64,000 nt of DNA, taken from assembly GCA_035610365.1 (NCBI GenBank), contig CM069435.1:82927389-82991388 (forward strand), written 5' to 3'. A program made the position numbers and the translations under genes. Every line of letters begins with the position of its first letter. The stretch's first letter is position 1. Below the pieces are notes generated by a model. It did not search any database and was not told the DNA's origin. It saw only the letters and a program-made list of their open reading frames with translations. Of this stretch, positions 11,520-22,220 are shown piece after piece. This DNA comes from Aquatica leii (Eukaryota > Arthropoda > Insecta > Coleoptera > Lampyridae).

Positions 11520-12480
11520 AAATTTTGTGAACTGATTTTTTTTTACCTGTTCAGAAATCAGGTTATAGAGAACGTCTTCGATAGTAAATTTGGGAAACGA
11601 CTTGCTTTTGAACTTAACCACAAAACCGACTTGGTTTAGGATGGCCGTTCCGCTTTTTCGGATTCAAGTCGAATCTAATTTTTATAAAGGTCGTCTTTGT
11701 TTTGTCGGCGGTCTTAACAGTAGATTCAAGTTTTGAATCAATGACTACATTCGACCTGAAAACAGGAGCGACAGTTTTGGGTCTAGCCGCTTGGGTATAG
11801 AATATTGGGGCAGGAGTTGCAGTTGCGGTTGTGGTTGGGTTGTTTGTTACACTTTACAAAGCTGTTTGAACGTCTCAAAAGGCATAGGAGATTTGGCCAG
11901 ATTACTGCGCCAGGCACTAAGATTTGCGGAATGCATGAAAAAACCTTGATTTCTGCCTAAAATTTTGAGCATTTTGGATCTTTACCTATAGAATTTTTAT
12001 TGGCTGATATAAACTTAGTTAAGACTGTGATTTTGGTTTCAAAAGTCTTATCAACTTTCTCAAAAAAAGGTAACTGACTTTTTGTTATTGACGTCGTTCT
12101 CTCTAAGACGCTTTAAAAAAAAATACAACCCCTTCTATAGTACAGGTTGATAGAACAATGAAGATACGCGGGATAGTGGGGCGCTTGTAGAGTGCCGGCT
12201 GGAACTAAAACTGGTTGCCTAATACCCTTTTAGTCGTACACAAGATCTTATTGCCACAAAATGGTAGGGCTTATAGCCTGCAGGTCGTTGTCCACCTTTA
12301 TCCTCGTGGAGGTAAAGGTCTAAGGCTTCTTAGAAAGGAACAACTCCTACGCAAACTAAAAATATAAATAGTTACAATTACAAAATTGTTGACGGTTTTA
12401 ATTATCCGGCTTCGTTTGATTGCTCACAATTTGAAAATCAAAGTCTTTTTGCTTTTGCTAACTGTAAAAGATTTATTTGC
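11520..12480 (-). pseudogene. R1-like ORF1 and 5' region remnant, copy A
   Basis: The 11520-11860 part matches the ORF1 tail of copy B (16960-17240). The 12150-12480 part matches copy C (30370-30660) in blocks such as CCTCGTGGAGGTAA and GCTTATAGCCT. Its frame is destroyed. Together these links define the 5' end of the family at about 12485. Confidence 0.6.
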
Positions 12481-12599
12481 TAATACCTACTTTGCCCTAG
12501 CATACTTGTAAGAAAACAAAACTAAAAACCATGCATATAGGTTAGAAAAATAAAAATCATTCTTATTGTAGGCTCTGGTTTCTCTTTGCGAATGGTCTA

Positions 12600-13151
12600 T
12601 ACATTTTAACATCAAGCACCAGTTCGAGGATAAATTGATCTCCGATCTTCATCGAATTTGCAACAAGCGAGAATACGATGCGCCGGAGTTTCAGGAACGC
12701 CACACTACGGACACCTATCGTTATCCGAAACGCTAATGCGCTTTAAATGACAACAAAATCCGCCGTGTGAAAACAGGATTAGGATGGTTTCTCGTCCAGT
12801 GACTTAGGGCGTTCTGACCCAAATAAGGATATTCGGAATGAAAGAATAAGCGTTACGCCCTTTATGGAAAGTGTCCAACAGCCGCTGCCAATCACTCAAG
12901 ATCAAGACCTTGAAGTGACGCTTGGCCTCTGAAAAGAACGGAAAATCATTGTTTGAAACGTGCTGATCAAGGAAATTGCACGAGCTAGCCTTTCAAAGAA
13001 CTTTGGTGCAGTAAATTTCCTGCAAAAAAAGATGTAGGGGAAGATGTTTAGAAATAACACAGAGGGTATCTACGGGAACGGAGCGATAAGCCCCTAGGAT
13101 AGTTCTGAGGAATTAGTATTAGGGCAAAACCAGTTTCCTAACCAGTGCAAT
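12600..13151 (-). pseudogene. R1-like ORF2 C-terminal domain with Cys-His motif
   Basis: The minus-strand translation near 12850-12640 reads FHKGRNAYSFIPNILIWV, ILILFSHGGFCCHLKRI, then CP(stop)CGVPETPAHRILACCKFDEDR. This is the C-x2-C-x7-8-H-x4-C motif that follows the RT in R1-clade ORF2. Only a few stops interrupt it. The short 3' flank (12500-12600) would be the 3' UTR. Confidence 0.75.
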
Positions 13152-13155
13152 GTTT

Positions 13156-14444
13156 TGTTACAAGCTTTTGCTATTCTACGAACCTGCACGGCCAACTCAC
13201 AATAGTCGGTGAGAGGGGTAGGTTCACAAGAAATATATAAAAGGTGTTTCAGGGCGCCAGAGCTTATCCCAAAGTAACTTCTGTCCCGCTCCAGACAGAC
13301 GGTTCACACTTGTAACAAGATGTTAGGTTCGTAATGCTGAAAGAAACGAAAAAAAAGAAACTACGTCGTTAACAACAATTGTACTTTAATTACTCGATCA
13401 AGATAAATATATGAAAAGTTAAAGAGCCAAATCTAAGCAGGTACTAGAGAGAATATACAAAATAGAATATCAGCAGGATCGGCAACTTACACTACACGTC
13501 AAACAAAAGTGTAACCACCATAACATATATAAAACTTTATCAGTAAGTAACATTAATAATCATAATTGACTGTGGATATAAGCAGCAAGCGATAAGTCAT
13601 TTACTTAAACTAATTGAGTAACAATAACAAGCAACAAATCAATTCGAACGTACGATTAGTAAATATAATAAGTCGAGTATTCACCGTAGCGACAACGAAT
13701 AAATAAGTAAAAATTGACTTACCAAATTCCAGGGTTACCTTCAGAAAAACGTTTTTCCTATCGGCTTCCTGTAATTAAACTTCCTGAAAATAATCGTGTC
13801 TACCTGGCGACTCACAAACTATAAGTAAAAGACACATTTAAAGGAAAGTAAACGAACCGACACTTATCGTATGCTGTTACATTAAATTTTCCGTCTATGG
13901 TGGTATTAAGTTATTGCCTCCGAAGAGAATTCAATCGTATCCAGTAATTAGGATCTTCCGGACAAGGTGATATTCATTAAGGTAATTAATTGCCTCCGAA
14001 TCGAAATTCTGCACTGGTATCGCAGCGTTCTTAGCTCTACAGCTTCCGATTATAATTTTCCCTTGAAGATTTTAGATTCCGATAAGAATACCCATCTTTA
14101 GAAGGTAGCACATGGCGCTAACAAAAAGACATAAAAATTACCTGTAATCAAAGAAAGAACAAAACCCACTTACTCTGCGTGGATGAAATCGGTTAATTCA
14201 GAAGACTTCTATTTTCCCTCGTGTCCCAACACGTGGATGATTTTAGAAAACGATTTTCAATTCACGCAGACATAGGTACTAACATGCACGATGTTAAAGT
14301 CAAAATGCCGGTCTCTCGCCGGATATCGCCTACTCAATACAAAGTGACCAACGAACCCGATAGATGGCGTCGAGAAATATAAAAGTAATTTTTAATTAAA
14401 CCAATATACAGGGTAATGCATTATTTAAATTTATGCACGTAACA
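13156..14444 (-). mobile_element. Solo LTR of a Ty3/gypsy element inserted in R1-like copy B
   Basis: On the minus strand it starts TGTTACG and ends with GAGTTGGCCGTGCAGGTTCG... CTTGTAACA, the same terminal sequence as the LTRs of the provirus at 20-27 kb; GCTCTGGCGCCCT is also shared. It is flanked by a perfect 4-bp duplication GTTT (13152-13155 and 14445-14448), the same duplication length as the provirus. At 1289 bp it is shorter than the 1.54-kb provirus LTRs and its middle is diverged, so it belongs to a related subfamily. It splits the R1 ORF2 just after the YADD region. Confidence 0.85.
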
Positions 14445-15420
14445 GTTTTACAAAACTCAGTTTGTTGTCAAGCAATAGCCTGAGGTATTTGAATTCGTAA
14501 ACTCTACGGACAAGAGTATCGTGGAAGCGCAGTAAAGGATCTCGTCTTAGCGTAGAGCCAAAAACCATGTACTTAGTGTTGTGTACAAAAATACTTAGTT
14601 TATTGCTGCCAGCCCAGCTAGTCACAATATTTAGGCAAGCGTTAGATATTGCCTCCAAGTTTTGTCGGAAATTTGGGGACACTGTGGTGGTTATGTCATC
14701 CGCATAAGCGAAAATGTCGCAATCTGCTGGTAAGTCTTTGTCTAGGAGATCATGTACAACCAAGTTTCAGAAAGTCGGACCAAAAACCGAGTTTTGTGGA
14801 CAGCCTTTCGTCAGTCGCTCAGTGAAGGTTGAAGGTACTTTCCTAAGCGACAAGAGCTTCGATTATAGAGGGCAACCATACGTTATTGAACGCTCCAGAA
14901 ATGTCTACGGGCGGCTTTAGTCGTCGTTTTGCCAGAAAAAAAAGCTATATTAACTAAGATGGAATAAAATATTTGGCGGAATATCATCGTGTATCTTTTT
15001 CAGAAGTGTCCTTTCGAATAGTTTGCTTAGTTTTGAACAAATTTATTGGACGATACGAGTTAGGGTTAGCGAAATCCTTCTTTCCGGGCTTGAGAATAGT
15101 GATTAGCTTAAGCTTTCGCAAAACATTACATTGTATTTCGTTAAGTCAAAAAGCTTTATTTTTAAAGGTTTTGCTAACCACAGCCGCTAAGTCGTCGCTA
15201 GTGACCACCTAGTCCTGTCAAGAACTACTTTACAAAAGAGATCGAGATCTTATTTGAGCATGATAAGCATTGTCCGTCAAGAGATCTTTGTCTGAAAATA
15301 GTGTGGAAGCTATTACTTTGATCGTGTCTAGTTCTGAGATTGTGTATCAGTCTCCGTCTTTAACATTGGAACACGGTTGGATCGATTGAAACTTTCGGGA
15401 AGATAACCTGTAAACTCACC
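14445..15420 (-). pseudogene. R1-like reverse transcriptase, copy B (YADD intact)
   Basis: The minus strand reads LTKGCPQNSVFGPTF, a stop, then NLVVHDLLDKDLPADCDIF, then the intact catalytic box in AYADDITTTVS. It goes on with LNIVTSWAGSNKLSI and FKYLRLLLDNKLSF (about 14830-14450), the thumb order of R1-type RTs. The upstream fingers (14830-15420) are recognisable only in fragments. Translation runs into the solo LTR at 14444. Confidence 0.85.
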
Positions 15421-15809
15421 CTCAAAGACTTGTCGCCAAACTTTTTTCCTTAAAAACTTTGCTAGGAGCTATACGTTACTGTCTTCACTTCCAGTTTGTT
15501 TTGGCAAAGCTCGGTCTTATACAAGGCAAGCCATTGATGTTTTACGTCTGCAGGGGTCTTTTGGTGGTGTTTTAGTAAACAACGCACCGCTCGCTTTAAT
15601 CTGTCTAACATAAGACTTCACCACAGTACACCAGCTTGAGATCTTATGCGTATGATATTCAAGTCATGTTGCCAAAAGTCGAGGATCATCCTAGTCAACT
15701 TATAAATGAAAGCATCCACAGATTTGGTATTGTGGCACAAAGCGCCACGTGGAAGATAAGAAGAAATTTAATTTGCGATAGCCTTATTTAGGCCAACGGG
15801 ATCAATGCG

Positions 15810-16500
15810 TTAAAAATCAATGATTCTTTTAGGGATCGGTACGAGGTTAGGGGCCTTGACGGTTAACTCAAACCGTATCAGTCGGTGGTCATTTTTTATT
15901 ACTTCGGAAATGACTTGCCAGTCTACTATTTTTCTGGCTGAACAGGGAGAAGTTAATGTTACATCTATATTAGTTGAACCTAGATGGCTAGCAAAAATAA
16001 AATGTTGATGTGGTTTGTTGACAGCACAGAGGTCACGTTCATCCACGAGGTTCTTCACACATTGTCCTCGTCGGGAAGTGCCAAAGCGGTAATTTCGAAT
16101 TGAAGTCACCTGCTATGATAATAGGAATGCCTCTTAGTTCATCAAGAATTTTGTCTAATTGTTGTAGATGAATACGAACATCTTCACTCGGCGGCCAATA
16201 AACGCCGACGATTGCAAACCGTAACCATAGTTACCGCATTGCAGTCATTAGTTAAATGGCTTAGTGTAACTACTCCGACGGGTTTCAAATTATTGAAAAC
16301 AATATACAAGTAGTACCGCATAGAACAGGATGTGCCAATCGTGTTAAAGGTACAGCCGCACCAGCGAGTTTGTACCCTAAACCTAAACTGTACACGTATG
16401 GCTCTGGGATCAGTAGTATGTCAATATTGTTGTCGGAGAAGAAACTCATTGCACTTGCGCAAACCTCAAAGTTAATTAAGTGTTTTCAAAGTCCTTAATC
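15810..16500 (-). pseudogene. R1-like endonuclease, copy B
   Basis: A 99-residue open stretch (16109-15810) carries HQHFIFASHLGSTNIDVTL, then WQVISEVIKNDHRLIRFEL. In R1-type endonucleases the final box is SDH; here it is NDH, while copy A keeps SDH. The stretch upstream to about 16500 matches copy A by nucleotide similarity but has frameshifts. Confidence 0.85.
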
Positions 16501-16959
16501 AGTATTGGATATTTTGGCGTCGAGTTTTTTTAGGTACGCTGGGCAGGGGTTAAAGGTCACCTAATGCTTGACGACGTTTTCTTTGTGGCCAAAACGAAAT
16601 TAGTTAGCACATGTCGGGTTTCGATTTAAGTTGGGGCATGTTTTCGTCTTGTGCTTTTCAGCACAATGGCCGCAATGTATGTATGTTGCTTTTACAGTCC
16701 ATCAAATGACGGCCATATTTTTAGCAATTGAAGTAACGTGTGACCCGGATATGGTCATTAACCCGTCATGCATTCCAAGCGACATAAACTCGACGCGATG
16801 CCAAAAGGTATTGTGGAACTTTTGGGTGAAATTTAAGTATCCAATTGCAATTTGCTCTGTCTCTAGGACCAAAGCAAAATTGTATTTTTAAATGCTCACT
16901 GGCGAAATGAAGGACTTCGTCCAACGCGTCGTGGAAGTTCTGCAAAATGATGGCTTTTT

Positions 16960-17245
16960 TTACCTACTTAGTGGACAGGTTTCTAGGAACCTCTAGGATA
17001 GATATGCGAGAGAACGATTTGCCTTGATGTTTAATTACAAGGCTGGCTTGTTCAAGAATGGCCGCAGCTATTTTAGTCAAATCTGACTTTTTATATTCGA
17101 GTCTGATAAAACTTTTGCTTGTTTTTGTCACTCGGTCCAGACTAATGCTGTATTTTTGCGGATTTAATACTTTCATCCAAGTCGTTTTAGTTTCGTCGGC
17201 GGTTTTGAGAGAAGAATCGGGTTGAGCCCTTTGTCTACCTCAAAA
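16960..17245 (-). pseudogene. R1-like ORF1 C-terminal fragment, copy B
   Basis: A 70-residue open stretch (MKVLNPQKYSISLDRVTKTS... KKSDLTKIAAAILEQ) matches copy A 11520-11750 in nucleotide order. No zinc knuckle is visible. The fragment stops at the junction with the piggyBac coding sequence at about 17250, so the 5' half of copy B is missing. Confidence 0.55.
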
Positions 17246-17254
17246 AAACTTTCG

Positions 17255-18685
17255 TTACCTACCGCTCGGGTCCATTGGACCAATGTTCTCCGCATACATG
17301 TTGATTCTATTTATAACACGTTGTTTTAGTTTTTTGATCTTGTTTAGCTGTGCATATGCCACAACGTTCTTTTTTCGAGGTTCGGATGCTGTGCTGATGC
17401 TAAGTACCAGTTCTTCAAAGTTTTCGTTATACTGTGCTAGCTGTTTTCCCAATTCAGTAATAAAGTTTCTTCTCTTAAACAAATTTTTGTCACAATTTCC
17501 ATTTGGACATGACCACACTATAAATGCATTCATAACACTAATATCAATCATATTATAAAAAACCGCCAGAAGGCAGCTTCTTAATCTCCTTTTCACACTG
17601 TATGTTCTTGTCATTTGGTCGATAGTGTCAACTCCAGCTCTAGTTTTGTTATAGTCTACAATTATTTCAAGTTTTTTCTTGGATCCATTATCAATTTTCG
17701 TGTCATTATGTAAGGTACTAAGTAATGTCACAACTTTCCCTTTTTTGATGCAGTATGAAATTATCGTTTTATCAGTTTCAAAACCAAATAATGTAGAAAA
17801 GATTTTATGGTTCTTGTGATTTGTAAAACAACTTAGCTAGTCCGGCTTATTTTTTCGGATTGTTCTTATAATACTCAGTTTTTTAGAAAGTAAATAATTT
17901 GCAAGTGAAATGGAAGTAAAAAAATTGTCACAGGTTATATTTCGTCCAGAACTTTCGATTTCTTTCTCCAATCTCTTGACCACATTTTCGCCTTGATTTT
18001 TTTCTTTTTCGTTGCCAGTTTTTTCTATATAAATTTCAAATTTCCAAGTATATGACGTGACGCTGCTACAAATTGTCCAAAACTTAATACCATATCGTCC
18101 TGGTTTTGAAGATAAATATTGCCAAAATAGAAATCTTCCTCTATATGTTACCAATTGTTCATCTATACTTCACAATTGGGATATTTCTTTGTTTTTCGAT
18201 TTGTAAACTCCAATAAGTATTAGTCACCCTATATATTTTTGAAATTCATTTTGATTCAGTGGTTCCCATTTATTTCCAAAGACATTATATCCTTCCTCAT
18301 TCGTCCATTTGATAAAAATGTCTAAAAACGGTCTTCTAAAGTAAATCAAAAACGCAGAAGCTGTACTATCAACTTCTCGCGTAGGTCCCGATTTTTGTCG
18401 TAAAATATTATGCTGACCATGTCGCCCTTGCGAAGGGTTGACAGGATTTTCAAGCCATACTTGTTGATTTTTGGAAATAAAAGAATTTGGTTCGCTAATG
18501 GGGTTTATTTCATCGTTGTCAATCAGTAAAGTTGTTTATATCAGAATTTTCTTCGCTTTCAGAAACTTCATTATCCATTTCACCACTATCATTCGATGAA
18601 ACATATTCACTGTCCTATTCAACATCACTCATCTCATTTATGATTGCCTCCAGTTCTTCGGGCTTCAATGATCTTCGCATATCTA
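17255..18685 (-). pseudogene. piggyBac-like transposase, frameshifted and C-terminally truncated
   Basis: The N-terminus at about 18680 (MRRSLKPEELEAIINEMSD) leads into an acidic segment typical of piggyBac proteins. The catalytic region keeps all three Asp motifs: SIDEQLVTYRGRF (about 18165), GRNITCDNFFTSISLANYLL (about 17930) and RAGVDTIDQMTRTYSVKRRL (about 17620). SKPGRYGIKFW and IIRTIRKNKPD are further hallmarks. A stop lies just before SIDEQ and a frameshift near 17780-17840 separates the two long frames. The protein ends at about 17255 (MYAENIGPMDPSGR), before the Cys-rich C-terminal domain usual in the family. Confidence 0.93.
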
Positions 18686-18689
18686 TTTT

Positions 18690-19205
18690 TTTTTAGATTA
18701 TTACGCACTAAAATAAGTCTATGAACCAACAAACCTATTCTAAATTATGTAACAAAATACTTACCTTCAGTAAATACATTTACTATTTTCATAAACGCAC
18801 AAACACTAATTAATCTCTTTACAAAAGTCAACGTAGTACTGAATAGAGTATTCATGTGTTGCCTCTACACTGAGAGGAAAAACTGAGAAATTCCACAAGG
18901 TTAACACTATGGGTCTATTGAACCCAGACGGTAGTTCCCGATAGAAAATGTATATATATACAAAACAAATTATTGTATAAATTAACTCCATCAAAAATTT
19001 ACAAAATGCATGTAAATAAAGAAAGTCAAGCAGGTACAGATTTTATAAGCAGAAATATTGATATGAAGACACAATAAAGTTTTATTCGGGTTCATTGGAT
19101 CCGCTCCGTAGATAAAAGTTTAAGTTATAGGGGTAGAATGTGCATCATGGGTTGTGGAGAGATGGGCTGTAACCGCTTGCAAGGCTGTTTGGACATCAAC
19201 CAAAG
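18690..19205. other. Spacer between piggyBac remnant and MULE; piggyBac-end-like motif
   Basis: No gene. At 18901 the sequence TTAACACTATGGGTCTATTG followed by AACCCAGACGG looks like a piggyBac-type tip (TTAA target plus inverted GGGTC/ GACCC-like core), but it points away from the transposase. Similar GGGT(T/C)(C/T)ATTGGA(C/T)C cores occur at 17268 and 19088. No complete TIR pair could be fixed. Confidence 0.4.
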
Positions 19206-19211
19206 CGGAAT

Positions 19212-19316
19212 GGACCAACTGGCTACTGCCAACTGGCCGCCGTCTAATCGCCGCGGCCAACTGGCCGCGAAACAGCTGGCCGCCGGGACAACTAGCCGCC
19301 GCCAACTGGTCGCCGT
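19212..19316 (+). repeat. Left terminal array of the MULE (degenerate 13-16-bp units)
   Basis: About seven degenerate head-to-tail units of the type CAACTGGCCGCCG plus 0-3 bases: CCAACTGGCTACTG, CCAACTGGCCGCCGT, CTAATCGCCGCGG, CCAACTGGCCGCGAAA, CAGCTGGCCGCCGGGA, CAACTAGCCGCCG, CCAACTGGTCGCCGTA. It is a striking GC island in AT-rich surroundings. The right end holds the same units inverted. Confidence 0.85.
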
Positions 19317-19643
19317 ACAAAATATATTTAACTAGAAAGCGGATTTGTTTTGTACTTTTTATATATTTTTTTATTAGAACAACAAAGTATTTACAAAGAT
19401 TTACAAAGTGGATACTTGCATGTTTTACAATATTTAATTAGGTTTCTAAATGAAATTGTTATTTATTAATTTGACAATATTATGAACAATACCTCGTAAG
19501 TACTCGATGACAATTCCCATATTCGTAATCTCCTAGAATTTCTACTAATTTCTTAAGTCTCGCTAATGAAATATTAATGAGTAACTACTTTCCAATACAA
19601 AACCAGGTAGAGGGTATTTTCAAAATTTCAAATTAGTAGTCAT

Positions 19644-20014
19644 ATGAAAATGGAGTCTATTCAATCTCAACGTAATCGTGTTAAGTTTTATAATGGCGGG
19701 TATATTTATGTTTTTGATAAATTATCCGCGGATGGTGAAACAGAGTTTTGGCGATGTGAGCAAAGACGACAGTGTAAAGCGCGAGTTCATGTTCAAAACG
19801 GTGCTGTTATAAAAACTTTGAATGTGCATACCCATGATTCATCAGCAGGCAAAGCAGAGGCTGATCGAGTAATTACTGCAATGAAAAAACGCGCTTTAGA
19901 GACACAAGAGCCAACATGTCAGGTAATCAGCAAATGCTCACAAAACCTCAACTTGGCTTGCCAAGGAGCTCTTCCATCTCAAGGAGCTATGAAAAAACTG
20001 GTGCGAAGACAACG
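19644..20014 (+). pseudogene. FLYWCH-MULE transposase, N-terminal part
   Basis: The ATG at 19644 opens a frame with a FLYWCH zinc finger: KFYNGGYIYVFDKLSADGE, then FWRCEQRRQCKARVH and LNVHTHD (Cys, Cys, His, His ligands visible). A helical linker ends in LPSQGAMKKLVRRQR at the insertion site. The frame runs without a stop to 20014, where the 5' LTR begins. It continues in the same frame at 27267 (KEIHQAPATPATLEDL) if one AACG duplication is counted, so the gene was contiguous before the gypsy insertion. Translation beyond 20014 in the LTR is not meaningful. Confidence 0.9.
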
Positions 20015-21553
20015 TGTTACGGTAATTTTCATTACGTACGCCTTTGTTGTTACGGTTGAAATCTTCATTAGGTACGCCTATGGGTTTTCGACGTGAAATT
20101 AGATTCGAGTTTTGACAACCGCTAACTATCTTTTGCGCATTAGATGTCATTTGGTAGAAAGTCGTGACATGTGAAATATGTAAGTGGCCTGTAATTAGCG
20201 AAGATTTATATTATCCGTTACCATCGGGGAAATAATGGAAAACCATTTATAATTATTTAATTTCTTAATTTCGTTAAGACGTTACAGGGTGAGCTAAAGT
20301 CATCTTTTAATATAAACTCGTTTGTAATTCGTTTTCCTTTTGACAGCCATTTTGCGTAACTTCATGTTAAACCGTCAGATTCTCGATAAATGGATATCGT
20401 TACTATTATTAACTAAGGCATCACGTTGCCGGACTCGAGCGCTAACAGAAGGCGACTGCAAGCCGCACAATTGGGGCCTTAAGGAAGCATCTTGGGCATA
20501 CTTAAACTACACGTGGCTGATACGCCGTGTTCGTGTTCACCACCTATTTGTGTTCCAGCGCTACTCTGTATTCGATACCACTTTCCGGAGGGATGAACCT
20601 CGACACATATTTATATGGGACTATACTAACTTTTCTCGATAAGACGTGGTTATAACTAATTAACTCAACGAAAAAGGGGTACCACAGCATATAACAACCG
20701 GTTTATATTCTTTATGTTGGTTTGTATCTTAATTAATAATTGTTATAGATGTGCTTTCGTGAGACATTAGCTTGACACGGTTTGCGATTCAAATTGTTTG
20801 CAGGTTGTGTGTCGGGGGAACGTACGTTCTTCACACCAAAGGAAACACCTGTATTTATTGGTAAGTGATCTTATTTGTTTTATTACGTGGTCAAACGGGT
20901 CACTCACGAGACTTTTGTTATTAATTCTATAATTATCACTATCGTTGTTTACGAGTTAAGTAATAAATTTTACTTATGCCAAGTTGTGCATGATGTGTAA
21001 TACCGATTGATAAACGTTGATGCTATATTAAGTTTATACGCTGTGTTAGGATAAGTTAACATTAGCGTAATACTGTCTTATATCTGTAGTTGATTGTCAA
21101 TAATGCTATTCTACTAATTTATGTAAACGTTACTTATTACAAACTATTCTTCGCTATAGATTCTTATGGTAGTGTACTTATGTACGGTGTGTTGCCTATG
21201 CTACTGGCATTTTCTTTGTATTTAAACGCCATTATATTCTGTGATAAACCTTAGCGAGTTCTACATTAAAATTGTTATTGGGGTTAAATATTCTTTTATG
21301 ACAATATACCTGTTTCCTATGACTATCGTAGTAACTAATTGTTTCTGACTACTCGAACAGCTGAGTAGAGGAATTACGAACCTAACATCTAGTTGCAAGT
21401 TTATTCCCATTCTGTTGTGAGCAGGCAGACGTGACTTTGGGGAAGCTCTGGCGCCCTTATATATCTCTTCAATTTATGTATCTAGGAACCCCCCTCTCTC
21501 CGACGATTGAGAGTTGGCCGTGCAGGTTCGTAAAACCAACAAAACTTGTAACA
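20015..21553 (+). repeat. 5' LTR of the gypsy-type element
   Basis: 1539 bp with short inverted tips TGTTAC/GTAACA. At 1.5 kb it is long for Ty3/gypsy. It contains a 100-codon ORF (20340-20642) that is also open in the 3' LTR with two residue changes. Given near-identical LTRs this is not evidence of selection, and no family is recognised. The tip GAGTTGGCCGTGCAGGTTCG is shared with the solo LTR at 13156-14444. Confidence 0.93.
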
Positions 21554-22220
21554 AATTGGCGACCCAACTGTTTGGGGCCTCGATTATCTCATATCGAATT
21601 TCTCATTCCACTACATTGCTTTTAGCTATTTTCTTTAACTGTGATTAGCGTAGGATTAACTTATACTGTTGAATTTCTCTCGACTTAGTGTGTAGCAAAT
21701 TGGCAACCCGACTTTTCGATTCTTTTTTTGAATTTCTCATTCGTTATAATTCTTTCTGCTGTTTAGATTTTTTTCTCTAATTAGTATAGGATTACTAGCA
21801 GGAATAGGTAGTTTATATTGTTGACTTGCTATCGATTTAGTGTGTGCGATCATAAGTTCTTCTAGCTTTATTGATTTCTTTTATCTTTTCTGAGTCTTAC
21901 GTGGGTTCGATTTTACTTTGATTTCTTTACTTAGTTATTGCTACTAGAGTTACTTCATTAACTTTTACTTTTATTTTTCTTTAGTGGTGCAGTTTGACTG
22001 TAGATTAGCACTTTGCTTACGTTTCTTTTAATCGGACCTTCGCTTTGATTTTTTTTTGGATTGACTCGACTACGTCGATTAAGTTGTTTTCTTATTGGAT
22101 TACATAGTTATTAGTGATACGGCTTACTGTTATTTTGAGTTCTGGTCCGGCACGTGGTGACAGATTTTCGCCAAAATTGACTGCTTTGGTTAGGTTCTTG
22201 TTTACTTGTTTGTTTTAGCT
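21554..22220 (+). repeat. gypsy leader with two imperfect 120-150-bp repeats
   Basis: T-rich untranslated leader. The block from GAATTTCTCATTC through TAGGATTA to TTAGTGTGT (about 21596-21695) is repeated imperfectly at about 21728-21848, each with TAGTATAGG/TAGCGTAGG and TTATA(C/T)TGTTGA in the same order. The PBS-like motif is duplicated as part of this. No ORF. Confidence 0.55.
21556..21572 (+). promoter_or_regulatory. Primer binding site-like sequence
   Basis: TTGGCGACCCAACTGTT starts two bases after the LTR end. TGGCGACCC-type sites are used by several gypsy-group elements to prime from a tRNA 3' end. The matching tRNA was not determined. A near copy (AATTGGCAACCCGACTT) recurs at 21699. 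Confidence 0.65.

Larger units (their letters stand above)
7990..12490 (-). mobile_element. R1-like non-LTR retrotransposon, copy A (degenerate)
   Basis: Read on the minus strand, this segment parallels copy B (12.5-17.25 kb) in order: 5' region and ORF1 (about 12490-11520), endonuclease (10850-10600), then RT up to the region before the YADD box (about 8060). The 5' end near 12480 is supported by similarity to 30370-30660. Examples shared with copy B include the AAGCCATTGATGTTTTA block (10117 and 15528) and the ATCTGCTGGTAAGTC block (8070 and 14720). Interruptions are LTR-like sequence (about 9575-10045) and an unidentified insert of about 530 bp (8200-8728). No long open frame survives. The 3' end is missing. 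Confidence 0.75.
12500..17250 (-). mobile_element. R1-like non-LTR retrotransposon, copy B, split by a solo LTR
   Basis: On the minus strand the order is ORF1 tail (17240-16960), endonuclease (about 16500-15810), RT (about 15400-14445), solo LTR, then the ORF2 C-terminus with its Cys-His motif (13150-12600). Removing the LTR and one copy of the GTTT duplication brings RT and C-terminus to the usual spacing for R1-type ORF2. The 5' part is cut at the piggyBac junction near 17250. The 3' end lies directly beside the 5' end of copy A, giving a head-to-tail arrangement. Confidence 0.8.

Noticed and set aside
20340..20642. 100-codon ORF present in both LTRs (also 26048-26350)
   Set aside because: LTRs are nearly identical by descent, so shared openness is not evidence of selection; no family is recognised and the position inside an LTR makes a chance ORF more likely.
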